Assembly: GCA_946407095.1 (NCBI GenBank)
Contig: CAMJMR010000002.1
Coordinates: 1-64,000 of the forward strand
Length of the DNA stretch: 64,000 nt
Direction: 5' to 3'
DNA from: an uncultured Selenomonadales bacterium
GTDB taxonomy: Bacteria; Bacillota; Negativicutes; Selenomonadales; Selenomonadaceae
Both the position numbers and the translations under genes were made by a program. Below the pieces are notes generated by a model that was not told the origin of the DNA, did not search any database, and worked only from the letters and a program-made list of their open reading frames with translations. Positions 1 through 8,978 of this stretch are shown here, one piece after another (positions within the stretch are counted from its first letter, which is position 1; the number at the start of each line of letters is the position of its first letter).

Positions 1-431
1 GCCGTCGAACAAAAGGGTTTTGACACGGGAAAAAAACGAAAGGAGTAAAACGTCAGATCGTCACCGACGAGACTGGTTGTCTTTTATCGGTCGTGATTCA
101 GAAAGCGAATTTACACGACACAAAAATGGGATATTGGGTAGCGGGTTTGGCGACTTTCGCCTATCCGACGTTGAAAAAGATATGCGGAGATGGCGGTTAC
201 CGTGGGACTTTCGTTTACGAAGCTCACAAATATTTCGGTTTGCAAGTAGAGATAAGTAAGAAGTTAAAGCCGCACGGCTGGCAAGTGTTACCAAAGCGGT
301 GGATAGTGGAGCGGACTTTTTCTTGGCTTAATCACTCTCGGCGACTTAGCAAAGACTACGAGCTGACGGTTGCTTCTGCCGAGACCTTGATTAAGATTTC
401 TCATATTCACACTTTGCTTAAACGTTTATGA
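1..431 (+). CDS. IS5-family transposase, C-terminal part, two-frame
   Basis: Frame one reads from base 1 to a stop at 46-48; the second frame carries the rest of the protein to the stop at 429-431. An A7 run at 30-36 (A AAA AAA in the first frame) sits where a -1 shift joins the two frames, as in many IS5-type elements that make one transposase by programmed frameshifting. The second frame encodes the conserved block with KRWIVERTFSWLN, typical of IS5/IS1182-like DDE enzymes, and ends LLKRL. The transposase stop TGA overlaps the ATG of the downstream RTX-type ORF (ATGA at 428-431). The N-terminal third lies outside the window. Confidence 0.85.
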
Positions 432-441
432 ACACTGATTC
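1..441 (+). mobile_element. IS5-family insertion sequence, 3' part (cut by window start)
   Basis: This is the right-hand part of the same element that is complete at 55501-56313. The end GAATCAGTGTTCATAAACG (reverse complement of 423-441) matches the complete copy, and it is followed by TTA at 442-444, the same trinucleotide that is duplicated around the complete copy. The internal sequence is nearly identical, with a few base differences. By the length of the full copy (813 bp), about 370 bp lie to the left of the window. The insertion is in the same orientation as, and directly abuts, the RTX-type gene. Confidence 0.9.
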
Positions 442-3400
442 TTACAACAATTATTATTCAACTTCCATATCGGGCGGCGCAGGCTCCGACACCATAAAGG
501 TTGCCCCAAGTAACAATATCGTCACGATAAACGGTGCCACCGGCAACGATTTCATCAGCCTGAGCAGTTACGCGGGAAAGGATTTGCTTGTCTACAAAGC
601 AGGCGACGGCAACGACTCTGTCACGGGCTTCAAGACGACCGACACGCTGAAAATCGGCAACGGAACTTCTGATACGTTCACGTCGGTTAAAAGCGGCTCG
701 GACGTCGTGATTGAAGTCGGCATGGGCAAGATAACCCTTACGGGCGCGGCTTCCCTCTCGACTCTCAATGTCGCGGGCAAATATGTTGCGTCCACAGTGG
801 CGGGTGTCAAAATCAACAACTACACGAATTCCACACTAATATCCACGGGCGCGGGCAACGATACCATTTATAACAACGGCGACTCCGTAACGATAGACAG
901 CGGCGCAGGTAATGATTCGATATACGCGTCGGGCGACAAGAAAGTCTCGATAAACAGCGGCGCGGGTGACGATACGGTTTTCAATGGGCTTTACGGTGCC
1001 AAAGCCACGATAGTGACGGGTGAAGGCGACGATTCGGTTTATAACGGCTACCTCAATGCCGAAAGAACGAAAATCAGCTTGGGCGCGGGCAACGACACTG
1101 TACGCAACTTTAGCGATTACGTCTCAATTGACGCGGGCACGGGCAACGATTTAATCATTATGAATAAAGCGGGGCAAGCGGTAATTGAGTACGCGAACGG
1201 CGACGGCGACGATACTATTTACGGCTTCAATCCATCCGATACGTTAAGATTGACGGGCGGCACGATAACGGGCTCGGTAATTTCGGGCGACGACCTTATC
1301 TTGAAAATCGGAACGGGCTCCATAAAGCTTCTGAACACTCGCTCCGTCAACTTGGGAACGACAATATTCAATCCTACGACGTCGAACGAGGGCACAAGCG
1401 GTCACGACTTCCTAACAAACTTTAGCGACAATGCCACAGTCAACGGCAACGGCGGTGATGATAAAATTGCCAACAGAGGTACCAAAGTATTAATTAATAC
1501 GGGCGAAGGCGACAACAGCGTCGGTAATTACGGCTACAACTCCACTATCATTACCGGCAACGGCAACAATACCATTTACAATCACACGTACCAAAACGAG
1601 GTATTGATATTGGCAGGCTCCGGCAAAGATTCAATTCACAACGATTGGTCAAGAGCAACCATAGACGCAGGCGCGGGCGACGACACGATTGTGAATCACT
1701 ACATCTCACTGATTCAAGGCGGCGCGGGCAATGACGTAATCCGCGACGGCAACGACGGTACAACAGAGGACGGCATAGCGCATCACGGCTCCACACTCAT
1801 TGGCGGCACCGGCAACGATACCATTTACGCCGAATCCGGCTGGGAAGGTACAACGACCTTTGAATACACCCAGGGCGACGGCTACGATGTCGTCTACAGT
1901 TACGGCGCGAACGACACGATTAAAATTTACGGCGAGCAACCTTCCACGGTTATAAGCGACAACGACGTAATCCTCAAGGTCGGTGAAGGCTCAATCACGC
2001 TCAAAAACGCCAAAGGCATAAAGCTAAACGTCGTGGTAGAAGACTATAACCCGAAACTCATCAAGCTGACAGAAAACGCTGATACTTATTCCAACACCCT
2101 CGACGGCGCGACGATTCTGGCACTGGGCGGCGCGGACAGCATTACCAACAGCGGCGCGAGTGTTTCCGTTGATTTGGGTGCTGGCAACGATTGGCTCAAA
2201 AACAACACAATCGGTGCCGACTCGACAATCACCGGCGGCGAAGGCAACGACACCATTATCAATCTCGGCGAAAATGTTTCAATCGACGGCGAGGCGGGCG
2301 ACGATTCCATTTTCAGCACATGGGGAACTTACGATAGCGAAATTGGTAAAGCTTTTAACGTAAGCGTTTCGGGTGGCGCAGGCAATGACACCATAACAGG
2401 AGCATATTTGGGTAGGTACGACAGAATCACGAGAATCAACGGTGATGAGGGCGACGATTATATCTATAACACTGTATACCACAGCGGTTCAGGCGGCTAT
2501 ATAACAATCGACGGCGGCACAGGCAACGACACAATTAAAGCAGGCTGCGGTTCGATTTCAGGCGGTGCGGGCAACGATTCAATCAATATTGGTAGCGGTA
2601 ACACTACAATAACAGTAAACGGCGGCTTAGGTGACGATACTGTTTTCACCGACAGCGCCAACGTCAATCAAAAGATTTTCTATCAGTACACCTCAGGCGA
2701 CGGCAACGATTCTATCATCGGCTTCAAGACTACTGACACGCTGAAAATCGGCAACGGCACGTCCGATACCTTCACGTCGGTAAAAAGCGGCTCGGATGTC
2801 GTGATTGAAGTCGGTACGGGCAAAGTCACGCTCACGGGCGCGGCTTCCCTCTCGACTCTCAACGTCGCGGGTACTTACGTTAATCCTTCCATTCCGTCCG
2901 ATACCATTGTCCTGACCGAAGGCAACGACACCTACAACAACACCGTGGACGGCGTGACGATTCTTGCCTTGGGCGGCTCGGACAGCATAACAAACACGGG
3001 CGCATCCGTTTCGATTGACGGCGGCGCAGACGGCGATTGGCTTGAAAACAAGGGCGCGAACGTGACAATCACGGGCGGTGAAGGCGAAGAGTCCCTAAGG
3101 AATTACGGTGCAAGCACCCGCGCAGATTTGGGCGCAGGCGACGACAGGGTAACGATGTCAAACGCAACGGGCAACACGCTCCTTGGCGGCGAAGGCAACG
3201 ATTGGGTATTGAATTCCTCGGCAAGTGTCAGCATAGACGGCGGCGCGGACGACGATTCGATTGACAGCATGGGCTTGAATGCCACACTCATTGGCGGAGA
3301 CGGCAACGATTCAATCCGCAACAAATCGGGCACAGGCACAATCGACGCAGGCGCAGGCTCCGATTCAATAGTCGCAATGGGCACCAATTACATTGACGCG

Positions 3401-5851
3401 GGCGCGGATAACGACTTCGTAACGGTATTCGCGGGCGGCAAGAACAGCACAATCCTAAGCGGCGCGGGCGACGACTATATCCAAAATATCGCCAACAACG
3501 TAACGTTCCTTCACAAGAAGGGCGACGGACTCGACACTATAGACGGCTTCAGAGCAAACAGCACGCTCTTAACGGACGGCGCGTTTACCCTGTCGACGGT
3601 CGGGAACAATCTCGTCGTTAAAGTCGGTGCTGATACGACAACCTTGCTCGATGCGGCAAGTTTGACAGCCCCGAATATCATTGACGCAAGCGATAACCCG
3701 TTGCTAATCGTCGGCACCGAAGGCAACGACACAATCAACAACAGCCTCGACGGCGCGACGATTCTGGCACTGGAGGGCGACGACAAAGTAACAAACCGCG
3801 GTGCAAGCGTATCAATCGATGCGGGCGCGGACGATGACTACGTTCTAAACACCGTTGGCGCGAACGTGACGATTGACGGCGGCGCAGGTAACGATAACAT
3901 TGAAAATTACTACGCCGACAAAGTATCGATAGTGACGGGCGCGGGGCTCGATACGGTTTACCACTATGGCAACAGCAAAACCGGCACAGGGCAAAGCGTC
4001 ACGGCGGACACCGGCGACGACAACGACCGTATTTACAACTACGGCGGCTCGAACGTGTCAATAGCGGCCGGCGCGGGCGACGATTATATCATGTCGTCGA
4101 AAACCAGCTTGAATGTCACGCTAGACGGCGGCGACGGCGACGACCAAATCTACAGCTACGGCAAAAATGTCACGATAATCGGCGGCACAGGCAACGACTC
4201 CATGAAAAATGACGACGGAGCAAACGTCTTGTTCAAATATGCGTCGGGCGACGGTGACGATACAATCCTTGGCTTTAACGAAACGGACACGCTCCAAATC
4301 GGCGACGGCACAGGCTCTTATTCAAAGACGACCTTGGACAACGGCGACGTGGAAGTCACTGTCGGCGAAGGGAAGATAACTTTGGTCGGCGCGGCAAGCT
4401 TGGGGTCTTCGCTTAACATTGACGGCGAGGAAGTTTCTGCGACGGCGCAATGGAAACTGGACGGTACGACGGCGACTTACGGCACAGAAACGGAAACGTT
4501 AATCACGGTGAGCGGTGTCAAATCGCTTGACGGCATTTCGCTGGAAGGCAACGTCGTCACGATTTCGGCGGCGTCCTTGGATAAGAATGAAGTTACAATC
4601 AGCGACGGATATACGTTGGCACTTGGCACGGATGTATCTGCGCCCACGACCGTTGCGGCGAGTTACAATGCCAACACTCAAACCTACACGGGCGCGGGCA
4701 AAACGGCGGGTTACACGCTGGCGAACAATGCCATCAGCTACTCGGCGGGCACGTCGAAAGAATTCAAGTTCAGCGGGATAGCGGACGACGCGATAACCAA
4801 AGGCTTTTTCGTCAGCGCCTCAAAGAAAACTATCGCGATTGGCGCGTCAGCAATCAATTCCGATAAAACCATCCCCGTTAAACTTTTGAGTGCGCCCGAA
4901 GGTTACAAAATGGAATTGGGTGCCAGCTTGCCGAAGGCCACGACAATTTCAGCCAACACCTACGACGCCAAAACTCAAACCTACAAGACGAAGGGCACGA
5001 CTGGAAGCTACAAGCTAAGCAGCGACGGCAAGACTATCAGCTATTCGGAAGGCACTTCGAAAGAATTCAAGTTCAGCGGGATAGCGGACGACGCGATACC
5101 CAAAGGCTTTTTCGTCAACGCCTCAAAGAAAACTATCGCAATTGGCGCGTCGGCAATCAATCCCGACAAAACCATCCCCGTTAAACTTTTGAGCGCGCCT
5201 GAAGGTTACAAGTTGGAATTGGGCTCCAGCCTGCCGAAGGCTAAACCTATTTCAGCCAACACCTATGACGCCAAGACGATGACCTACAAGACGAAGGGCA
5301 CGACAGGTACTTACAAGCTCAGCAGCGACGGCAAAACAATCAGCTACGTGGCGGGCACGTCTTTGGAATTTACGTTCAGCGGGATAGCGGACGACGCGAT
5401 ACCCAAAGGCTTCTTCGTCAACGCCTCAAAGAAAACTATCGCGATTGGCGCGTCGGCAATCAATCCCGACAAAACTATCCCCGTTAAGCTCCTAAGCGCA
5501 CCCGCCGGCTACAAAATGGAATTGGGCTCCAGCTTGTCCAAAGCCGCGTTCGTCGGCACTTCGACGCTCGAAGACGGTTTCTACACGGCGGCAAGTCAGA
5601 CGGCAGGCTACACGCTAAGCCATGACGCCAAAACAATCAAGTATCGCGAGGCATTGGACACCGTTTTTGAACTTGACGGCATTGCCGCAGAACCGAAGGC
5701 TCCAAGCAATGGCGTTGTAACTTTGACGCCTGAAAACTTTGACAAGCGTCTTTCCGTCATGAACAACGAGGCCGAATATGCTTTCGCGCTAGCAAAGGGG
5801 GCACCTACACGGGCAAGACGTTCACGGGCAGTTCAGATGCCGACACAATAA
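428..5851 (+). CDS. Giant RTX-like calcium-binding repeat protein, main reading frame
   Basis: The 1,807-residue frame consists mostly of Gly/Asp nonapeptide-like repeats of the type GGAGNDTI, the hemolysin-type calcium-binding fold of RTX exoproteins and adhesins, usually exported by type I secretion. A module with GDGNDSVTGFKTTDTLKIG occurs twice (about 600-790 and 2695-2880), and a module with ILALGG and SITN occurs several times (about 2100, 2940, 3750). Between about 4740 and 5530 there are three copies of a different repeat of roughly 104 residues containing FSGIADDAI and KTIAIGASAIN. There is no signal peptide. The ATG lies inside the IS5 element end, so the native N-terminus has probably been cut off. 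The last 20 or so residues (after 5797) are out of frame with the true tail. Loss of function or a changed product are both possible. Confidence 0.85.
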   Translation: MNTDSYNNYYSTSISGGAGSDTIKVAPSNNIVTINGATGNDFISLSSYAGKDLLVYKAGDGNDSVTGFKTTDTLKIGNGTSDTFTSVKSGSDVVIEVGMGKITLTGAASLSTLNVAGKYVASTVAGVKINNYTNSTLISTGAGNDTIYNNGDSVTIDSGAGNDSIYASGDKKVSINSGAGDDTVFNGLYGAKATIVTGEGDDSVYNGYLNAERTKISLGAGNDTVRNFSDYVSIDAGTGNDLIIMNKAGQAVIEYANGDGDDTIYGFNPSDTLRLTGGTITGSVISGDDLILKIGTGSIKLLNTRSVNLGTTIFNPTTSNEGTSGHDFLTNFSDNATVNGNGGDDKIANRGTKVLINTGEGDNSVGNYGYNSTIITGNGNNTIYNHTYQNEVLILAGSGKDSIHNDWSRATIDAGAGDDTIVNHYISLIQGGAGNDVIRDGNDGTTEDGIAHHGSTLIGGTGNDTIYAESGWEGTTTFEYTQGDGYDVVYSYGANDTIKIYGEQPSTVISDNDVILKVGEGSITLKNAKGIKLNVVVEDYNPKLIKLTENADTYSNTLDGATILALGGADSITNSGASVSVDLGAGNDWLKNNTIGADSTITGGEGNDTIINLGENVSIDGEAGDDSIFSTWGTYDSEIGKAFNVSVSGGAGNDTITGAYLGRYDRITRINGDEGDDYIYNTVYHSGSGGYITIDGGTGNDTIKAGCGSISGGAGNDSINIGSGNTTITVNGGLGDDTVFTDSANVNQKIFYQYTSGDGNDSIIGFKTTDTLKIGNGTSDTFTSVKSGSDVVIEVGTGKVTLTGAASLSTLNVAGTYVNPSIPSDTIVLTEGNDTYNNTVDGVTILALGGSDSITNTGASVSIDGGADGDWLENKGANVTITGGEGEESLRNYGASTRADLGAGDDRVTMSNATGNTLLGGEGNDWVLNSSASVSIDGGADDDSIDSMGLNATLIGGDGNDSIRNKSGTGTIDAGAGSDSIVAMGTNYIDAGADNDFVTVFAGGKNSTILSGAGDDYIQNIANNVTFLHKKGDGLDTIDGFRANSTLLTDGAFTLSTVGNNLVVKVGADTTTLLDAASLTAPNIIDASDNPLLIVGTEGNDTINNSLDGATILALEGDDKVTNRGASVSIDAGADDDYVLNTVGANVTIDGGAGNDNIENYYADKVSIVTGAGLDTVYHYGNSKTGTGQSVTADTGDDNDRIYNYGGSNVSIAAGAGDDYIMSSKTSLNVTLDGGDGDDQIYSYGKNVTIIGGTGNDSMKNDDGANVLFKYASGDGDDTILGFNETDTLQIGDGTGSYSKTTLDNGDVEVTVGEGKITLVGAASLGSSLNIDGEEVSATAQWKLDGTTATYGTETETLITVSGVKSLDGISLEGNVVTISAASLDKNEVTISDGYTLALGTDVSAPTTVAASYNANTQTYTGAGKTAGYTLANNAISYSAGTSKEFKFSGIADDAITKGFFVSASKKTIAIGASAINSDKTIPVKLLSAPEGYKMELGASLPKATTISANTYDAKTQTYKTKGTTGSYKLSSDGKTISYSEGTSKEFKFSGIADDAIPKGFFVNASKKTIAIGASAINPDKTIPVKLLSAPEGYKLELGSSLPKAKPISANTYDAKTMTYKTKGTTGTYKLSSDGKTISYVAGTSLEFTFSGIADDAIPKGFFVNASKKTIAIGASAINPDKTIPVKLLSAPAGYKMELGSSLSKAAFVGTSTLEDGFYTAASQTAGYTLSHDAKTIKYREALDTVFELDGIAAEPKAPSNGVVTLTPENFDKRLSVMNNEAEYAFALAKGAPTRARRSRAVQMPTQ
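5794..5802 (+). other. Frameshift site: possible -1 slippery heptamer or homopolymer indel
   Basis: In the reading frame of the RTX-type gene the bases read GCA AAG GGG GCA. The string A AAG GGG (5794-5800) has the X XXY YYZ form of a -1 slippery site, and a -1 shift there moves exactly into the frame that continues with GTYTGKTFTGSSDADT and the C-terminal RTX repeats. Equally, one missing G in the five-G run would give the same result. No obvious stimulatory stem was worked out. Confidence 0.6.
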
Positions 5852-5868
5852 CAAGCGCAGGCGCGAGC

Positions 5869-6261
5869 TTGACAATCAATGGCGGCAAGGGCAATGACGA
5901 AATTACAAACAGCGGCGCAAGCGTGAAAATCAATGGCGGCCTGGGCAACGATTATGTGAAGAACAGCGGCTCGAATGTCACGCTAAACGGCGGCACTGGC
6001 AACGATACGCTTTGGGGCGGCAGCTACGCCGATACGTTCGTTTATAAGAGCGGCGACGGCAATGACATAATCGGCGGCTTCGACAACGACGACCTGCTAC
6101 AAATCACGGGCACGTTCACGACGGCTTACGATTCGGCGGCGGGCACGATTAAGTTCACGATAGGCACGGGCTCAATCACGCTGACCGACTACACGGCGAC
6201 GACCTTCAACGTAAACGGCGACAGCTATCAAATCAAAGGCACCAAGCTCGTTAAACAATAA
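5869..6261 (+). CDS. C-terminal RTX repeats and tail of the giant protein, separated by a frameshift
   Basis: The frame is open from before 5800 and continues the repeat pattern of the preceding ORF (GGKGNDEITNSG, GGLGNDYVKNSG, GGTGNDTLWGG), ending with a tail containing GDGNDIIGGF and ITLTDYTATTFNVNG. This type of tail closes many selenomonad RTX-like proteins and is where a type I secretion signal would be expected. There is no ribosome site before the internal ATG at 5869, so it is best read as the 3' end of the upstream gene. Joined by a -1 shift the protein would be about 1,944 residues. Confidence 0.8.
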   Translation: MTINGGKGNDEITNSGASVKINGGLGNDYVKNSGSNVTLNGGTGNDTLWGGSYADTFVYKSGDGNDIIGGFDNDDLLQITGTFTTAYDSAAGTIKFTIGTGSITLTDYTATTFNVNGDSYQIKGTKLVKQ

Positions 6262-6306
6262 CCAAGACAGTTGAGACTTAAGTCTGCGCGGCGGCAGAAA
6301 AAAATT

Positions 6307-6346
6307 ATCCCCCAACGTCTCAAATGGCGTCGGGGGATTTTTTTTT
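6307..6346. terminator. Bidirectional rho-independent terminator between the RTX gene and metY
   Basis: The stem ATCCCCC...GGGGGAT, extended inward by ACG/CGT, is followed by a run of nine T on the plus strand and flanked by A-rich sequence that gives T residues on the minus strand. It serves the convergent genes ending at 6261 and 6359. Confidence 0.8.
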
Positions 6347-6358
6347 GCAAAAAAGTTT

Positions 6359-7648
6359 TTATAAAGCGGCAAAGCCTTCCTCAAGATCAGCGATGATGTC
6401 GTCAATGTGCTCGGTGCCGATTGACAGGCGAATCGTGGCGGGCGTAATGCCCGAGGCAAGCAATTCGGCCTCCGTCATTTGCGAATGGGTCGTCGACGCG
6501 GGATGTATCACCAGCGATTTGACGTCGGCGACGTTGGCGAGCAATGAGAAAATTTTCAGCGCGTCGATGAATTTCTGCGCGGCCTTGGCTCCGCCCTTAA
6601 TCTCGAACGTGAAAATCGAAATGCCGCCGTCGGGGAAATATTTTTCGTAAAGCGCGTGGTCGGGATGATTAATCAGCGCGGGATGATTGACTTTTTCAAC
6701 CTTGGGGTGCTTGGCAAGGAAGTCGACGACCTTCAGCGCGTTGGCGACGTGCCGCTCAACCCTAAGCGATAAAGTTTCGACGCCCTGCAGGATAAAGAAC
6801 GCATTCATGGGCGAAATGGCCGCACCCGTATCGCGCAAGAGAATCGCTCTGATGTAGGTGACGAACGCCGCCGCACCCAGTGCCTTGTAGAAGCTGACGC
6901 CGTGATAACTTGGATTCGGCTCGACAAGGTGCGGGAACTTACCCGAAGCCTCCCAATCGAATTTGCCCGACTCAACGATAATGCCCGCAAGCGTCGTGCC
7001 GTGTCCGCCGAGGAATTTTGTTGCGCTGTGGACGACGATGTCCGCGCCGTATTCAAACGGGCGAACTTGATAGGGCGTGGCAAAGGTGTTGTCGATAACC
7101 AACGGGATTTTGTGCTTGTGAGCGATGTCGGCAACGGCTTGGATGTCAATCAGCGTGGCATTGGGGTTGCCGACGGACTCGATGAAAATTAGGCGCGTGT
7201 TATCCCGAACAGCCTCCTCGAACACTTCAACGCCCTTGGTCGGGTCAACGAAAGTCGTTTCAATGCCGAAGGCGGGCAAGGTGTGTTCAAACAGATTGAA
7301 CGTGCCGCCGTAGATTGTGGTTGCGGCGACGATGTGCTGTCCCTGTTGCGCGAGGGCTTGAGCGACGTAGGTGACGGCAGCCGCGCCGCTAGCCACAGCC
7401 AAGGCCGCCGAGCCGCCTTCAAGAGCCGCAATGCGTTTTTCCAGCACGTCCTGCGTAGGATTGGTCAGCCGCCCGTAAATGTTGCCGGCGTCCTTGAGCG
7501 CGAAACGGTCGGCGGCGTGTTGGAAGTCGTGGAAAACGTATGACGTCGTTTGGTAAATCGGCACGGCGCGGGCGTCAGTGACGGGGTCGGCCTGTTCCTG
7601 CCCGACGTGCAGTTGAAGCGTCTCGAATTTATACTTGCGTTCACTCAT
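6359..7648 (-). CDS. metY: O-acetylhomoserine aminocarboxypropyltransferase (sulfhydrylase)
   Basis: The 429-residue protein is a PLP enzyme of the Cys/Met metabolism family. It makes homocysteine from O-acetylhomoserine and sulfide (direct sulfhydrylation), or can act as an O-acetylserine enzyme. The family's PLP lysine is K211 in HSATKFLGGHG, and the N-terminal block with LHVGQE and IYQTTSY is typical of MetY. Length is normal. GAGGAGGAATTATC precedes the ATG, and a strong promoter lies at 7694-7722. It is a single-gene unit with its own terminator. I saw no SAM riboswitch in the leader. Confidence 0.93.
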   Translation of the reverse strand: MSERKYKFETLQLHVGQEQADPVTDARAVPIYQTTSYVFHDFQHAADRFALKDAGNIYGRLTNPTQDVLEKRIAALEGGSAALAVASGAAAVTYVAQALAQQGQHIVAATTIYGGTFNLFEHTLPAFGIETTFVDPTKGVEVFEEAVRDNTRLIFIESVGNPNATLIDIQAVADIAHKHKIPLVIDNTFATPYQVRPFEYGADIVVHSATKFLGGHGTTLAGIIVESGKFDWEASGKFPHLVEPNPSYHGVSFYKALGAAAFVTYIRAILLRDTGAAISPMNAFFILQGVETLSLRVERHVANALKVVDFLAKHPKVEKVNHPALINHPDHALYEKYFPDGGISIFTFEIKGGAKAAQKFIDALKIFSLLANVADVKSLVIHPASTTHSQMTEAELLASGITPATIRLSIGTEHIDDIIADLEEGFAAL

Positions 7649-7693
7649 GATAATTCCTCCTCAAAAACTTCTTGAAGCTGTGACGCAAGCCCA

Positions 7694-7722
7694 ATGATAA
7701 TCTGCGCGGCGGCTCCTGTCAA
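7694..7722 (-). promoter_or_regulatory. Sigma-70 type promoter of metY
   Basis: On the minus strand TTGACA (7722-7717) and TATCAT (7699-7694) are separated by exactly 17 bases. The -10 lies 46 bases upstream of the metY start. Confidence 0.75.
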
Positions 7723-7761
7723 TGAAATTATCGCAAGAGCCTCCGCAGGAATTGAATGAAG

Positions 7762-8349
7762 TCAATCAATCTGTCGAACAGTGACGGCTTGGGGGGCGGG
7801 CAGCATTTCATAGACGGGGACGGCCTTTCGTCGCGCGAGCGTTTCGCTGTGAGAGAATAACAGCTTGCAATGCAGGGCAAAGGCGCATTCGGCGCAACGG
7901 TTATCGTGTATGCATTCGTCGTGGCAAAACCAAAAATTTTCCGAGTCAGCGTGGCGTTCCTTCACGCCCTCAATTACCGCCGCCGTTGCGAGCCAATCGC
8001 TCAATTTTTCGCAGACGTCAGCCTTGCGGCAACCGAGGCATAGGCAATCGTTTTTGGTACAAGGTTTTTGATTGTCGGCGGGCACAGGCGGCGCGGGCGT
8101 GTCGACGGACATTCTTCCCGCGAGCATTTCGCGGAAAAAAAACAGCATCGGGCAGTGCAAGGCGGAATGACATTCGATGCAACGCTTATCGAAGGGGCAA
8201 TCTTCGTAGCGCAACCAAAAATCCGCCGAGACTTCCTGTCCGTCGGCTATGCCCTCAAGTTTCGCCTGCCTTGCCAGCCAATCGCTCAAATCTTCGCAGA
8301 CGTCAGCCTTTGGGCAGCCGAAGCATTGACGCCCGTATTCGTTACACAT
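7762..8349 (-). CDS. Cys-rich protein with an internal tandem duplication, unknown function
   Basis: I do not recognise this 195-residue protein. It contains two copies of a domain of about 75 residues, each with the order CxGCxKADVCExLSDWLA, an FW motif, then a C-x(5)-RCxEC-x4-LHC cluster. About eight cysteines and one histidine per copy are conserved between the halves, so metal or Fe-S cluster binding is likely (inference). There is no signal peptide or membrane segment. GGAGGAAGCGG precedes the ATG. It lies between metY and a secreted protein, all on the minus strand, 66 bases after the preceding gene, so it may be cotranscribed with that gene. Confidence 0.75.
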   Translation of the reverse strand: MCNEYGRQCFGCPKADVCEDLSDWLARQAKLEGIADGQEVSADFWLRYEDCPFDKRCIECHSALHCPMLFFFREMLAGRMSVDTPAPPVPADNQKPCTKNDCLCLGCRKADVCEKLSDWLATAAVIEGVKERHADSENFWFCHDECIHDNRCAECAFALHCKLLFSHSETLARRKAVPVYEMLPAPQAVTVRQID

Positions 8350-8414
8350 TTTTCCGCTTCCTCCAAAAAAAAAAAGTCGCCGACATTTCTGCCGACGATT
8401 TTTTTATTCGATAT

Positions 8415-8978
8415 TCAATTGACCGCTGCCGCTTCTCCGAAGGCGAAGTAGTAACCGATTTTGAAACATTCCTGCAGAAAAATTCTGTCCGCTTCGTTCG
8501 CCGCCTCCGATATCGCGTCCTTGGCTTTGGTCGAGTTGAAAAACTTTCCGTCAGCGAGGCAAAATCTTTGTTGCGTCGACGTGGCGTTCTTCGGCGAAAA
8601 ATTCTTCGTTATCGGGAAGATTTTTTGCTCCCAGACGCGCACGCCGTCAGCCTTCTTGCGAACTTTGATTGAATACTTGTCGAGGAAATACGGCGCACCG
8701 TTGTAGAAGGCGATGAACACGTAATTTCTATCCGCCGGCACCCGCGCAGGGTCGTCGGGCGCAAGTTCCTTTCCTCCTGCCAACCGCGCTTTTATCATTT
8801 GCTCAAACAGCTCCGCGCCTTGCCAATCGCTTTTCAGCATGGGTTTCTTCTGTTTGGCTGTTTGAGAAATTTTCTTGTCGGGTTTGAGTTTCGGGAGGTC
8901 GTAGGCTTGAGCCGCATTGCCCGTAATCAAGAAAGCTATCAGCAGTGCCGCCGAAATTTTCTTGAGCATTCGACTCAC
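8415..8978 (-). CDS. Secreted hypothetical protein
   Basis: The 187-residue product begins with a clear signal peptide (MLKKISAALLIAFLITG followed by an AQA cleavage site near residue 24), so it is exported. The mature part is polar and Lys-rich, with a stretch NYVFIAFYNGAPYFLDKYS and one pair of Cys residues that could form a disulfide. No family recognised. Its start overlaps the stop of the YopX-like gene by four bases (ATGA), so the two are translationally coupled. Confidence 0.7.
   Translation of the reverse strand: MSRMLKKISAALLIAFLITGNAAQAYDLPKLKPDKKISQTAKQKKPMLKSDWQGAELFEQMIKARLAGGKELAPDDPARVPADRNYVFIAFYNGAPYFLDKYSIKVRKKADGVRVWEQKIFPITKNFSPKNATSTQQRFCLADGKFFNSTKAKDAISEAANEADRIFLQECFKIGYYFAFGEAAAVN

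Noticed and set aside
7649..7760. SAM riboswitch in the metY leader
   Set aside because: The leader is short and lacks the conserved SAM-I core; only a promoter and ribosome site are visible.
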